A DNA stretch of 64,000 nt from Cymodocea nodosa (Eukaryota; Streptophyta; Magnoliopsida; Alismatales; Cymodoceaceae), in contig CM072336.1 in NCBI GenBank assembly GCA_036874045.1, forward strand, positions 2,128,001-2,192,000. Direction: 5' to 3'. A program made the translations under genes and the position numbers. Shown piece by piece: positions 41,701 through 52,019 of this stretch. Below the pieces are notes generated by a model. It saw only the letters and a program-made list of their open reading frames with translations. It searched no databases and was not told where the DNA came from. Every line of letters begins with the position of its first letter. Within the stretch, counting starts at the first letter, position 1.

Positions 41701-43659
41701 GTGTTCTCTGTTTTCTCCTCCATTTTGTGAACTTGTTACTTATCATGAAGTGTTGCATGGTTGAAATTGTTGAAATGTATTGCATAATTGAATGAGATTT
41801 TAGATGAAATACAGAAAACATCCATTACATTTGACCTTAAGAGTTGCACCAAGAGTCTTAGGAAGGATATGGAAGATTAACATCATGTCTCACCAAATCT
41901 TTTTCCCGTACAATTTTTCATGAAATTCAATGGACTATGTTGACTGTAGATGAACATAGTTAATGCCTTTACTTTAACAATGGTGTTCTTGATCTTAGCG
42001 GAATTGCCGTTTCCCTTGAGTATTAGATTAATCAATCGTTGATTCATCACACTGACTCAAAAAAAAATGTTTTTCCTCTTTTTACACGTGAAGTTGCAAT
42101 ATTTGTTGATGCCTTGCCCATTGCACATCATTAGAAGTCTATGCGTTGACACACAAATTCAAGATGCTTCTTCCCTATATATCTATCCTTGCATCTGTCA
42201 TCGATGAACTAAGTTTCTTTCATGGTTCTTTATGTTCTCCAGTATTCTCCACAACATTTAGTAACATTAACTTACCAAATTCATATATTAAATATCCTTT
42301 AATTCCTATATCATAATTTCAAATTGCTTCTAACATAACTATGAAGTTTTTGTAGAGAGAGATGAGAAGAGATATTGCCATTACTTTTAGAGGATACATA
42401 GTGGTTACATAGTAGGGTAAGATGCACAGATTGCAATGTAGGTTACTATCTTAGCACCTAATTAGGTATCTGTGCAAGGATCCATTTCTTATGTCATTTG
42501 TTTTAATACCGTGTCAAGTTGGAACAAAGATGCATAACTTGCAATAAACTTAACCACACTTTAAAACGAAAAGCAGAATAACTAAAATGAAAATAGAAAA
42601 TTGCAGACTTGTAGTAAGCACTTGAGTAGGAAGGGACAAGAATAGTAGTTGCAGCAACATGTAAGCATGCTATAAGTCTATCACAAATCATGCGAAAATA
42701 CACCATTATTATGTGAAAACTAATACATATTCTGTGACATAATAATACCTTTGAAAGTCATGGAGAAGCAAGAATTTCCAAACATATATTTCCATTTGTT
42801 AAACATATATTTTCAAACTTCTAACATAAACTAGTGGTTAAAAACTTTTCAAGCTTCTACCACAAACTAATGGTTAAAAGACTGCTAGAAATGGTTTCAA
42901 TCGAGGTCTTGAATTATTCTGGAATTTTTAAACAGTGAAAAGTTCACGATGCCATCCTTTGATCACAGTGAATATGGAAGACGAAGGTATTTAAAAAATA
43001 GTAGAGTTGTTCATCTGATACCGTTTCTCACATCGCTTTCACGAAAAAACAATCGTTGCTTACATCTTGTTTTTAGCTCAATCTGACAATCGATAAAGAT
43101 GCCTGCGCATGGATGTGGCTTGTGAACTCAAGCGAATAATGTGTTTTCTGTATTTCCTTGCATATACATTCTGATTTCTGAATCACCTCTGCCTGCAGGA
43201 AGAACTGCTTCTCGAGCACTTCAGTGATCTAATTAAATTCGTGAAGACTAGGACATGTAAGTATATGAAGTCATGGATAGTCATTCCCTTGAAATCGTTG
43301 CTTATAAAGTGCCTTTGTTGAAACTATGTAATTGAATCACACCTTTGCTTGCATCAGATGAAGAAGTAGGTTCCAGCACTGCAAAGCCTACCATTGCTGA
43401 TGTAGAGCCACTGGTCAGGGATTTTGCAAGCAGATGGAAATCCGCAATTGAACTGATGCATAAAGATGTCATCACTTCTTTCAGTAATTTCTTGTGTGGG
43501 ATGGAGATCCTGAAAGCTGCATTGACACAGCTACTGCTTTATTATACGAGGTTAGCGGATAATGTCAAGGGGATTGCAGGTGGTACTGCTCTGAACAAGG
43601 ACCTGGTTTCTATATCCTCCATTTTATACGAGATTAAGAAATATTCAAGAACCTTTTAA
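11714..43659 (+). CDS. VPS52: Vacuolar protein sorting-associated protein 52 (VPS52/POK), complete
   Basis: Subunit of the GARP (VPS51-54) and EARP tethering complexes at the trans-Golgi/endosomes; the Arabidopsis orthologue is POK. CDS exons: 11714-11716, 11841-11929, 12033-12090, 15861-15956, 16245-16346, 21498-21581, 24021-24101, 31445-31588, 34669-34760, 34898-34979, 35887-36069, 36156-36271, 36343-36401, 38901-39001, 39263-39313, 40567-40746, 41388-41522, 41622-41696, 43199-43256, 43358-43659. All junctions are GT-AG and phases agree; total 2,091 nt, 696 residues, close to the ~707 of Arabidopsis. Landmarks: SLEGLQEELEEC (exon 3), TKLREYTKGVENN (4), DSILSQMETLLSGFQ (5), LRKPKTNIQILQQSVLLK (9), KYPYEVLFRSLHKLLMDT (12), MSRRRIPCLDSYLDK (15), LWEDDVHPHYVMRRYAEF (16), TSFSNFLCGMEILKAALTQ (20). 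N-terminal exons 4-8 look coiled-coil. Exon 1 contributes only the ATG. No broken codon was seen. Introns total about 29.9 kb. Confidence 0.96.
12380..14520 (-). mobile_element. LINE non-LTR retrotransposon remnant (VPS52 intron 3)
   Basis: On the minus strand a decayed LINE polyprotein can be followed from the linker before the reverse transcriptase (about 14000-14200, reading roughly SIEKIIREILREP and GRGSW), through the catalytic YVDD box at about 13010-13045 (MLYVDDMILVEEN) and the following LWKDTLGTKELILNRLKT/KYMKC block, to a C-terminal WFGRILGRPKDA block near 12480-12520. Numerous stops and frame changes. It is antisense to VPS52 and about 2.1 kb long. Confidence 0.75.
16461..16680 (-). 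mobile_element. Ty1/copia LTR with adjacent polypurine tract and RNase H tail (VPS52 intron 5)
   Basis: Read on the minus strand, a short LTR of about 151 bp (16611 down to 16461) begins TGTTATTAGGGTTATATG and ends GTCTAACA, giving TG...CA ends. It is preceded by the purine-rich CAACTTGAGGGAAAG typical of copia 3' junctions. Upstream of that (16627-16680) is a short tail resembling the copia RNase H C-terminus. No partner LTR is visible, so this is a 3' fragment. Confidence 0.6.
17740..20330 (+). mobile_element. LINE remnant, sense orientation (VPS52 intron 5)
   Basis: Endonuclease-type blocks appear first (DVLCLRET near 17760; MIRSPDECSLEGSFTGEM and FSRWIEDHQLTDFPTEGHRF near 18082-18220). 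Reverse transcriptase blocks follow: FINGVLKGRFQFKRVRQGD then TLSPLFFNLAV at about 18775-18880, and the catalytic LQFADDTLIFVG at 18957-18995. A C-terminal region lies near 19590-19800. Stops and frameshifts throughout. It lies in the same direction as VPS52. Confidence 0.8.
20405..20760. repeat. MITE-like repeat, family A, copy 1 (VPS52 intron 5)
   Basis: Alignable by eye with 25925-26237: both share AGCTTATT-GAAAA, CAATTTTTGGT or CAGTTTTTTGGT, ATAAGTTGACNTCC, and end in TTCCAAATGCAACCTA or TTCCAAACACAACCTTA. The left end of this copy seems truncated against the LINE remnant. Confidence 0.6.
22287..23750 (+). mobile_element. Ty3/gypsy retrotransposon remnant with probable 3' LTR (VPS52 intron 6)
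   Basis: At 22330-22500 the integrase C-terminal signature reads STYHSSGMTPFEALKML and NLAWVQ. After a frame change comes EIELQVSDWVY (about 22556-22590), matching the family's EFQVGDWVYL box. Near 22890-22985 there are WIGELDEFKTWEGYW and LEDKIS, the polyprotein end, followed by AAAAGAGGGAGCAG (polypurine tract) and TGTAACAATATTGCC at about 22998, a credible LTR start. A string AGAAGGAAATAATG-TATTGCTTAATGA occurs at 22290-22325 and again at 23704-23737, compatible with both LTR ends. Most of gag-pol is missing. Confidence 0.65.
25925..26237. repeat. MITE-like element, family A, copy 2 (VPS52 intron 7)
   Basis: Terminal inverted repeats are TTAAGTTGCATTTGGAAC on the left and, on the complement of the right end, CTAAGGTTGTGTTTGGAAC. 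The internal sequence aligns with 20405-20760. About 313 bp, with no coding capacity. The ends resemble Tourist- or hAT-type MITEs; the superfamily is undecided. Confidence 0.65.
26300..26740 (+). repeat. Interspersed AT-rich repeat, family B, copy 1 (VPS52 intron 7)
   Basis: Left end CCCCAAGGCATCCAAG, AT-rich core, right end TTAATTGAGACAAGGTGATGCAAGTAGCC. The right part aligns with the complement of 62925-63010 (TTAATAGATTCAA; TAATTRAGAYARGGTG; GCATCCAAG). Confidence 0.5.
26800..31160 (-). mobile_element. LINE remnant interrupted by a younger insertion (VPS52 intron 7)
   Basis: On the minus strand, an ORF1-like zinc-knuckle region lies at 30840-31160. Endonuclease/RT sequence follows at 29750-30700, reaching KLNIEKHFDS (the family's KLDIEKAYD box) at about 29750-29780. 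The RT resumes at about 27480 with YDSID, SFLEQMM and IWYQLP. It continues with SGHLSCRHGLTQGNILSQ-like, MEQVTHILCLIRFFEHGF and FKYLGLP blocks down to about 26940. The 2.27-kb gap between the two RT halves is the separate element at 27483-29749. Many stops. Confidence 0.78.
27483..29749. mobile_element. hAT-like non-autonomous insertion nested in the LINE
   Basis: The left end is TAGGGATGTACATGGGTTGG; the complement of the right end reads AGAGTGAACATAGG, a diverged inverted repeat. Just inside both ends are repeats of TTGGATTGGATTGGG or ACCCAACCTAACCCAATCC. Flanks ACTATCATA (left) and TGAATCAAA (right) look like a diverged 8-bp target duplication falling on the LINE codons just after KLDIEKAYD. 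No transposase is recognised inside, so it is about 2.27 kb and non-autonomous or gutted. Confidence 0.6.
32460..33640 (+). mobile_element. LINE remnant, sense orientation (VPS52 intron 8)
   Basis: The endonuclease region reads PCLFFGDFNRA at about 32645-32680 (the GDFN box) with GGLFITEMRKFSR after it. The pre-RT region at 33400-33600 reads NFSTEEVKEALFTLIGEKSP followed by GSDGFSVIFFKKF, a standard LINE block (EEVKEAL...PGPDGF). The RT core itself is missing because another fragment follows directly. Stops are frequent. Confidence 0.75.
33655..34060 (-). mobile_element. LINE C-terminal fragment, antisense (VPS52 intron 8)
   Basis: On the minus strand the conserved C-terminal block RWFGHINGRPLDAH is readable at about 33820-33860. 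It is the same block as in the intron 3 LINE (12480-12520), so both belong to one LINE lineage. It abuts the sense-strand LINE at 33640. Confidence 0.65.
38025..38360. repeat. Degenerate tandem repeat, about three units of ~110 bp (VPS52 intron 13)
   Basis: Units begin near 38031, 38142 and 38252 with variants of TTGTTGAGGTGATGTGAGG and share CAATGATGTKCAA and AGRGGGCATTRAGAG strings. Copies are well diverged. ORFs on the minus strand across this block reflect the repeat, not a gene. Confidence 0.6.
39905..40110. repeat. Interspersed AT-rich repeat, family B, copy 2 (VPS52 intron 15)
   Basis: It begins TATTAAGGTGCCAAGGCAT and CTTGGGTGCCTAA, then an AT-rich core with GCTATATATTATTAAATTC. It shares the CCTTAATAA-type end and CAAGGC/GGTGCC core with copies at 26.3 and 62.9 kb. 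The right end is not defined. Confidence 0.4.
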
Positions 43660-44533
43660 AATTTCTTTTGGAATCGATTTATCGTGGAAAACTAAATAAC
43701 TTTAGTTAATGTCTCCAAATGTTATGGAATCATGGCAGAAACTTCCCTAACTTGGTTTCTTTGTATTCATATCTATTCACATAACGCTGCAAATTGACGT
43801 CTATAATGGGGATCTTTGATCGTTCTATTTTTACAAATTTCGAAATCTCGGATGGAATCTTGGTGGTTATAAAATGGAGAAATTTATTTTCAGCTATTTA
43901 CTTTGGTGGTCTCAAGCCTTAATGCGATCCATTTATGGAGGGAGATTGTTCCATTCATCGTAAGTCTTACCATTCTCAGGAAAAAAAAAATCCGTTAATT
44001 GTAGATCAGTCTGTTTTATAGGTTTACTCGTTGTCGGGGTGAATAAAAGCGTGGATGAGCCAGCCTTTGACAAAAGTACCATTCATACTTGCCAACATTT
44101 TTTTCAAGAATGTTACATCCTTGGTTATTTCAAGTTGTGAATGAAATGCTTACGATTTAGAAATTCTATTGTAGGAATGTTTTGCGTATAACTATAAATT
44201 ATAATTCAAATCTGTCCGCCGAAAGAGAGATTTGATGTGTAAACACAATGTTTCCCATGAAATAAATAAGCCAGAATAATAATAAAAAACCCAAACATAT
44301 AACCACCGTAAACACATTTTGAAAATACAATGTTTCCGAAGCAATTAGCCGACATTCCACAGGCATGGTTCAGTGTGTAAATTAACAATTTCACACCCGT
44401 TTCGCATCAATTAGACTTAACACCCACACGACGCCGGTCACCAAACACGCGGACACACCACTAGGCTTTCATTCATCGGTCGAAGGAAGGCCAGCCAGCC
44501 GTCCTATTACAGACTAATGGAGAGTTAGAGGGC
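43660..44533. other. Convergent intergenic region VPS52 / DUF4057
   Basis: 874 bp between two stop codons facing each other. It should contain both 3' UTRs. An AATAAA at 44042-44047 on the plus strand is a possible VPS52 polyadenylation signal. No other gene is seen. Confidence 0.6.
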
Positions 44534-46866
44534 TTAGACAAGGGCAATGCTGCTCTCCCCGCCAGGTGGCTTGCGGACTCCACCAAGATAGTCCCGCGGC
44601 GCAACCTTACCGTCGGCGAATATGTCACTGCCACTTATCTCTCGAAGCTTGGCGACACTTAGGGACTTCTCGACCGACCCTGGAGGTACATCTCCCTTGA
44701 AGATGTCATTGCCGGAAAGATCGGCATACTTTTGCTCATGAATTTTTCTTGCAGTTTTTACCACCACCTCCTCACTAAACGTTAAATCGCTTGAGCCTCC
44801 TTCAGATGGCTGCAAAAGTTTTACATATCAAGAATAACAGACATACAAATATTATGATTCAAAACAAATCAACAGGCTGGATTTGTGTACTTCATGTGAT
44901 TGCATGTATGGTAGATTTTTCCAGCGATTTATGAGCAACGTCACACTTTAAAAGAGAATTTGTTGAAAAACAAAACCACAAGTATATGCAACCTCATCTC
45001 CCTCTCTCTCCCTCATGCGCACGAGCCAGTTTTACTGGCAAGCAGATTGAAAAATTCAGCTCTTCGGCCACGCATATCACCAACAAACAAAATAGCACGG
45101 AGCAAGAGTAAAATCCGTAGTTAAAAATAAATAAATAAGCCCCTTACGTTTGAGGTGTGTATGTTACGTGGGCTGCCTTCCAAGTCGTCCGTTCTTTCCA
45201 AATGCCGTGCAGCTAATGGCCTAACAGGAATCTCAGGAGGAGGACCAAAGATGTCGTGTCCGCTAAGCTCCATACACTTTGCTTCAGACAACTGCTTTGT
45301 TTTAGCCTCAGATTCACTGTCAAGATTTCCACTGAGTTCCCGCTGTTTCGCTACCTCTGCTAGTGAAACTGGCTTCTTAGGTGAAAGAATTTCGTCAGTG
45401 CTGAATGATATCTGACTGATGGCGCTTGCTGCTTGCTGATAAAACGCGGTACGTGAGTATATCTTGACCAAAATTTATGAACTCTTAAGTTTGAGATTAT
45501 CTAAAAAAAATTACCCTCCGTTCCATGAAAAATTTAAATTTATGTCAAACCCTGTGAGTAACCGTAAATCTAAATTTTTAATGTTGAAAATTGGTATGAC
45601 AAAAACAACCTTATCTACTCCTTCCTAATTCTTCCTTTGATTTCCTTAAGAAGTTAATTGCTGTATAATCACTTATTTCAACTATCTTCTTGAGATCATT
45701 AAACACAAACCTAGAAAAGACAATACTATAATAGCATGTAGTTTGTAATTCATAAAATTCACAAACTCTATGGTTTAGGCTCTCATTCAATCATTTTATA
45801 AAGTATAATGAATATCTATTGCAACGATAACATTGTCACCTGTCGTATGTTTGCAAGCAAAAAGTACCTGGCAAAGTCTAAGACCCGCCCTGCCATTTGG
45901 AGTGACTGTATCTCCAGATTCTGTCTCATCCTCACCATCAGCTGCAAAGATGCCACTACCTATCATCTCTTTTAGTTTAGATCCAGAGCACATTTTCCTG
46001 CAATTGCAACGAAAAATGTCCTTAAGATAATAAAGTCTACTGATATTGAAAAATCACATTTTGTTGACGCCATACATTTTCCACATTGCATCAGACCGAG
46101 AGACATGTACCAACTCGGAAACAGTCAAAGTGAGCATCGCATGCAAGAATTAAAGCTTAAATAGTAAAGTTATTTTTCTAATCCAATACTTGGGGAATTT
46201 CTACTACTTCTATATCAAATATTTAGCCGCGAGAATTAAATGTTACACTACGAATAGTGATGAACAGCCACCTATGAAGAGTCTGACTTTATGTTTATTT
46301 AGCAAATCATCCAAAATCCAGCGTCATGCAGGCAAATTTCGAGAGATCAAACCCCTGATCCTACGCATTCCACCAAATGCTGGGAAAAAAAAAGACTTCA
46401 GATCTATCGCCTAGATCATCCAGTATCAATAATCTCACCATAAGAACCAACCTACAATCAAATACACGGATCAAACAAATCCCGCTTCTGAGCTCCTTGC
46501 TTCCCACAACTCCCTCAAATCCCCCAAAAACACACAAATCATAAAGAAACCTAGAAGAAAAACAAACAAATGAACAAAGGCACCGGATCTAACCTCTTCA
46601 GCAAGCTCTGCGCCTCCTCCTCCGTCATCTGACCTCCGAACAGCACCTTGCTGACCCCATCCGACGGCTACATCCGACCAAAAAATCATCAAATCAGCAA
46701 TCCACAATGGCACAGAACAAGCATAAAACCATACCTGGTGCGACTTCATATTGGGCCGCGATCCCGGCCCTCCCGCACTCGCCGGATCCCCCTGCTGGTT
46801 CTCATTCCACACCAACAGATCGGCCGTCGACGTGTGCGACTTTCTCACAGGCGTGCTCCTTTCCAT
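44534..46866 (-). CDS. DUF4057 family protein, complete
   Basis: Plant-specific protein of unknown biochemical role (Arabidopsis relatives such as At1g35780). CDS exons in transcript order: 46735-46866, 46594-46667, 45868-45997, 45148-45435, 44534-44809; phases join to 900 nt, 299 residues, the usual size. It opens MERSTPVRKSHTSTADLLVW and closes GGVRKPPGGESSIALV. A short motif recurs four times: KEMIGSGIFAADG, MELSGHDIFGPPP, ADLSGNDIFKGD and REISGSDIFADG. Each of the second, fourth and fifth exons also starts a hydrophobic strand-like stretch (SKVLFGGQMTEEEA, ISQISFSTDE, SSDLTFSEEVV). No membrane segment or signal peptide is seen; it is probably soluble and partly disordered. The RKPPGGESS ending recalls JPT/HN1 proteins, a visual likeness only. 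It is convergent with VPS52. Family call is firm, function unknown. Confidence 0.93.
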
Positions 46867-46922
46867 CTCCGCCGTCCTCAACCTTTCTGTGAGCAGTAGA
46901 CACAGATAAGCTCCCTCCTCCC

Positions 46923-46940
46923 TATATTTATATTTATATT
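46923..46940 (-). promoter_or_regulatory. TATA-like element upstream of the DUF4057 gene
   Basis: On the minus strand the sequence reads AATATAAATATAAATATA, 57-74 bases above the ATG at 46866. The position suits a TATA box with a short leader of about 30 bases; inferred only. Confidence 0.45.
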
Positions 46941-47233
46941 CCACTCTCTCACTCTAGGCTACCGTCACCTTCCCAATTGTCCACTCTGGTCTCACCACCG
47001 TAACCAATTCTCCGAACGGAATAAAAAGTGTCTTGTCCGGGGGGGTGGAGTTTTCCGTTGGCGGTGTCCGTCACCGTCCGCTACTTTTCCCCCCGTTTTA
47101 AATTTTGAATTAGGGACTAGGGGAGCGGTTTAGCCAATTGGCAGGTGGCGGTGATAATTGTATGATGACGTGGAATTTCATCAAGTTGACACGTATCTTT
47201 TTTTTTGGATTTTGCAACATGCGTGGGTTCTCC

Positions 47234-47246
47234 TGACGTCACGTGG
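47234..47246. promoter_or_regulatory. Composite TGACGTCA/CACGTG bZIP-type site
   Basis: TGACGTCACGTGG joins a perfect TGACGTCA palindrome (47234-47241) to an overlapping G-box CACGTG (47240-47245). It lies about 370 bp above the DUF4057 start codon. Plant TGA and GBF/ABF bZIP factors bind such sequences; function here is inferred. Confidence 0.45.
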
Positions 47247-47249
47247 AGC

Positions 47250-49590
47250 GAAGCGTCTGCACAAGATGAAATGACTGTTATACCCTTCTCTAACCAGTTC
47301 CTCGTGTGTAAAGGTGGGACGTGATTTGGTGCCAATGTAAGGGACCCGACGCAATTTAATTACGTAACTATCGTTATGAAGTTTATCAAACCGTTCGTTG
47401 TTCAACCGGGGATGGGATTTCGATTCAGAAAATTTTTCCGCAATGATCCTTCAACGCTTCATTTATTAGCGGGAGGTACGAAGAATTTATACCGCTGCAT
47501 TCGTCAGGTCGTATACAATTATGGCAAGGGATTTCGTATTATCTTAATGAAATCTTCTACCATCAGGCAAAAAAAAAACAATGGATTTCGTACTGGTGCA
47601 GTCGATTCTCTACTTTGCTTCGAAGCGTCTCGTCCTTTTGTGCTGAGAAACGTAGAAGGTATGGAACCCAGCTCGTGGGTGATCTCAAAAATGATTCGAA
47701 GCTTTTGATGAAGGTTCCAACTCAAAATATACACCCTTTTTTTTCTTTTTCTTTTTTATAATGCCAGAATTTTGTCTACGCATCAAGTAAAAATCGACTC
47801 AAATTATAATTTTAAAAAATTATTATAATAAAAAAGTCCTCGTCTCAGTTTATTATATACATCGTTAGAAATTTAAAATTCATAGCTGTAAAACCCTTAT
47901 GTTATGAAAAGTATACCATGAGTGTGATATTTACATTTTTTAAGAATACATAAGATAATATTATAATCCAAATGGCATGCAAGTGCTTTTGAAATGATAT
48001 TAAAAAAAAAGAAAAAGAAAGCCATGGTAACGTATGAAGCTTATCCATGCTTTCAAGAGAATAGTCAACTAAGCCGACAACGTGCACGTGAAAGTGCGTA
48101 TAATCACGTGCGGTTGCCGAAGACTTCTCAGCTTTTGCTTCTTGCTTGATTACGCTTCCGTTTTCCACCACGCGCTGCCAGGCTCCATTCTGACCGTTGA
48201 TAATCCCAACACGAATATGTTGATTATGGAATAAAAGTCAAGCGCAAGAATGCTTAAAGCGTTCGTGGCGGTGTCCATTTTGAGCGATACTTTTAGGTCG
48301 ACTGAACCACGCGTTTGTGGTATTGCGCGACAAATGGATTGATTAGATTAACTTTTGTTGATATCACTATAATTACGGTTTTAAATGAATAATGTAGATG
48401 ATACTTAATTTGCTTCATTATAATCAAAAATAGGTTGTAGTGCGTCTGAGAGAACATTTATATCAGACAAGAAATTAAGTACCCGAACATTTGTTTTTGA
48501 TGATGGTAGTGATTTGCGTTCAACGGCATTTGAATTTTACTAAGAATTATGGCACCACTATTCTTAATCAATTAAACCGTTACAATTAGTTAACATTTTG
48601 ATAGATCATGCAAGCAAATATTTGTAGTAGTAGAAGTACGATAATTGTTTTAAGGATTTCAAGAAGTGGATGACTTATCTAAATTGAATGTTTATTTCAA
48701 TATAGAAACACAGGGTGTCTGGATGAACATAGAAGCGGATGCTTATCCTTTTCAAGGCGATGTTTGACAATTCTCTTCCGTCTTCTTACTAGTTTTTGAC
48801 ATATTTTGTAGCACTTCTTGATAAGTTTCTCCACTTCACTTTAATTTATATCTCGGTAGGGAGATGACGATAACGATTATTTGAATTAATATATTTGGAA
48901 CACCGATATTGTTCAGTAATCATCACTAACTATGTTATTCATTCATCGTTTATTTCGAAATGTACGAATTTGAAGTTAAGATACTGATGTTGTGCTTGGT
49001 TTAGATTATGCGATCTTGTATAATAAATATTATCTGCATGTCACAAGCTAATCATTATTAGCATGATTTTGATGTACTTTTTATATTTACAAAGAATCAC
49101 GTTTAGATGAGATTATACTTAAATAGATTAGAAGGAAAAAAATACATAATTTGCGTGACAACCTTATAATTAGCTAAAAACTCGATTATTGAGATTATGA
49201 GTACCCTCTCACAAAAACACCATGCAAAATCTTACTGATCTTTTCATAAAAGCTGTCATGGCAAAGATATTTATTTCAGATTATGAGCATCGAATCAATT
49301 GTGCATATAATCCCATAAACTTTCCTCTCTAATCTGATCTAAACAAGGTGAAAGGAAGTTAAGCTTTACAATTTTTAAAAATGTCAAGTTATTTTCAAAC
49401 ATACGATATAAATAATAATTACCCGATGATCCTAACTATAAATGTCAACTCTTGGATGAATTATTCGAGAGATTCACATAAATCGAGAGATGTGGCACAC
49501 TCAAATCCAAGCAAGACAGCTCCCAATGTTTTAGCTTGAGGTGAATTAAAATACCAACGAAGGTAGTGGTGATGGTCCAGATGTTCTCAA
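47250..49590. other. Gene-free AT-rich region
   Basis: Only short ORFs without recognisable domains (for example 47376-47708). I see no RNA gene or clear repeat. Confidence 0.4.
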
Positions 49591-49830
49591 ATGGAAGCAG
49601 CTCCTGCTAGATTGTTCCTTGTCATCTACATGACTGAAGCCGTCTTGGCGACGGTGAAGCGTGACACTTCTCGCGATCTTTGGAAAACCTTGGAAAGAAC
49701 GCTGCATGATGCTTACTTTTGTAGGACACAGCATGTAGAAGCATTTTTCTCAAGGCATATTGAAGTTTAGACAACAGTACGTCGTTCAGTGGGCAAGACA
49801 CTGATGGCGTATTTCATAGTTTTCCTACGT
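49591..49830 (+). mobile_element. Copia-type gag (UBN2-like) fragment, decayed
   Basis: The plus frame from 49591 reads YMTEAVLATVKRDTSRDLWK followed by TLERTLHDAYF. This is the pattern of copia gag (MTEEVLATV...TSxDLWxxLE). A stop follows at about 49768 and no pol is visible nearby, though 49830-50230 may contain further worn pieces. Confidence 0.5.
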
Positions 49831-52019
49831 TTGAAGTGATTCGATCAACCAAAACTACTGACTTATGACGCTGTTGTTAGTCGAGGCTAATCTGATGAGT
49901 AGGATGTTTTCCAATCTAGAGCAGGGTTAGTCTGGAGAAGACAAGAAAGTATGTCAAGATCTTTTAATCTATCCTTCGTCCAACTACTGGATTACTTGTA
50001 CGTACATTCTGCTGGAGAAGGCTTTTCTTAGAGAAAATTCTCTGCCCTCTTCTGCTGGACAGTTCGAGGGGATAACATCTGATTATTTACAAGCCATGCA
50101 TGCTAGATTAGATTAATTACAAGGCAGTGCGATAGCAGTCTGGGGTGCTGGATGCTGATGAATATTTTACCTTTGGTTTAGACCTCTGATTCAGAAACTT
50201 TGCGAGAGCTTGCATTCTTCGTTGGACGTACATTCACTCATTTTTTGAAGTTTCATTTTTTTTTATAATATTATTGCCGAGGATGCTAAGGACAGTCCAC
50301 ATTGTTGTTCCTTTAAGTTGTAAGATCTCGGCTGTCAATTAGAACCTAAATATAGCAAAATAACTCAATCATTGAAAACTATGATACCTAAAACGCACAG
50401 GTTGATGAGGCCGCGAGATACCATCATCCTGTATTATTTCACTGGTACCTTTTGGGTGAGATCATATTAATTAATACCAAAGCACCAGATGTCATTAGAA
50501 CTGTCTCGTCTATCAGCTTCAGTTGATTTCATTACCAAATGCCATGCATGTAGTTTTCTCTGTGTTATACATACGAGGGTACTTTTGGGAAAAAATTCCA
50601 CTTTCAAAATTTTCAGAATTTCAAGTATTCTATTGTTGCAGAATTTCCTTTTCTTAATGAAATTTTCTTACTGATTACTGAATAAAAAGATAGGAGAAAA
50701 AAGGAAAAAAAAATGCAGTGAAGGTAACTTAGTTAACTGTTTTTACTTAACTGAACTATTACGGTAAATAATGCATTGTTGATAAATAATTAGGTCTTGC
50801 GTTGATCTTGTGGGCACAACCTGTTACGATCAAATTATCTACAATAATATTAATGAGAAAAGAGATGAATCTAATTGACATGATTTGAAATTTTTACGTA
50901 TTCTCAACTAAATTTGACAAACAATTATTTAAGATCAAAGAGAGGAAGGAAAAAGATAGCATATATCGAAGAGAGATTTTAAATAGCTAGATTAATCGAG
51001 AAAAATATCCAAAAAGAAAAAAAGAGAGAAAAGAATTTGAAAAGAAAAGGTCAAAAAATGTGAAGAAGATAATACATTGTTTACAGAGAAATATCATAAC
51101 TAGTTGGGTAGGTGGGAATGCTAACATCTATATTTTATACTGTTCATAAAAAAAATATTTTATATCAGTTATTTATATTCATTTAAAAGTCTATTTGTGT
51201 ATTTGAAATAGAATCTAGCATAATTGAAATTCTAACTAAAAATAGAATTAAAGAGAAACAAAATTTGAAATTCAAATATTTGTGTATGTATAAGAAAGTG
51301 ATAAAATTAGAATTTTATGTTTATGTATGGTAATAATGTAATATAATTATCATTAATTAATTAATTAATTCAATTAGTTACTAATAATATAATTAATTAG
51401 TAAATTTATTATATTAATAAATTATTTAACGATATTATGAGACGCTCATTAATATAACATTATATTGAGTAACAAAGTCTAAATATTCATAACAGAAATA
51501 AAATTCACACTTGGAAAATAAAAATTTATATTTATATTTTTACTTTATAATGCAAAATTACAATTCTTGTTGAAATTACAATCTTTTGCGTACAAACAGT
51601 CTAGTATTTAGAATTGAACGAAATTTAAATTTATATAAATCTAATCTAAAATGGTTTATACTAATTTGCCCTAGTCATTTGCGTCGAGGTAGTTAGATAG
51701 ACATCCTTCTAAATTTTCTGATAACTCCTTCACCAAGGACGTAGATAAAGATCTTACTCCCGATAAAAATGTTCCTCAACGTTGGGTTAATATTACAGAG
51801 AGTGATTATAAAAAGTTGATATCTGAATTTCTTTTGTGGAGTTATCTAATTGCCGTTTCTTTTTAGTCTGTTCTGTCGGTCGAAGTTGTATCTACTTAAC
51901 GCTCTCTGTATTTTAAGTTTTGTTTGAACCTCTCGTTTGGTTATGGTTTTAAGGTCAAAGAACTTATTTTAATTTAATCTTATCCTTCACCTAAAGAAGC
52001 AAGAGCCCACCCTCCTCAG
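49831..52019. other. AT-rich region without recognised genes
   Basis: Long A/T runs, including an ATTAATTAATTAATTAATTC run near 51350. I see no coding or RNA feature. Confidence 0.4.

Noticed and set aside
47376..47708. 110-codon plus-strand ORF
   Set aside because: No recognisable domain, AT-rich composition and no splice context; likely chance.
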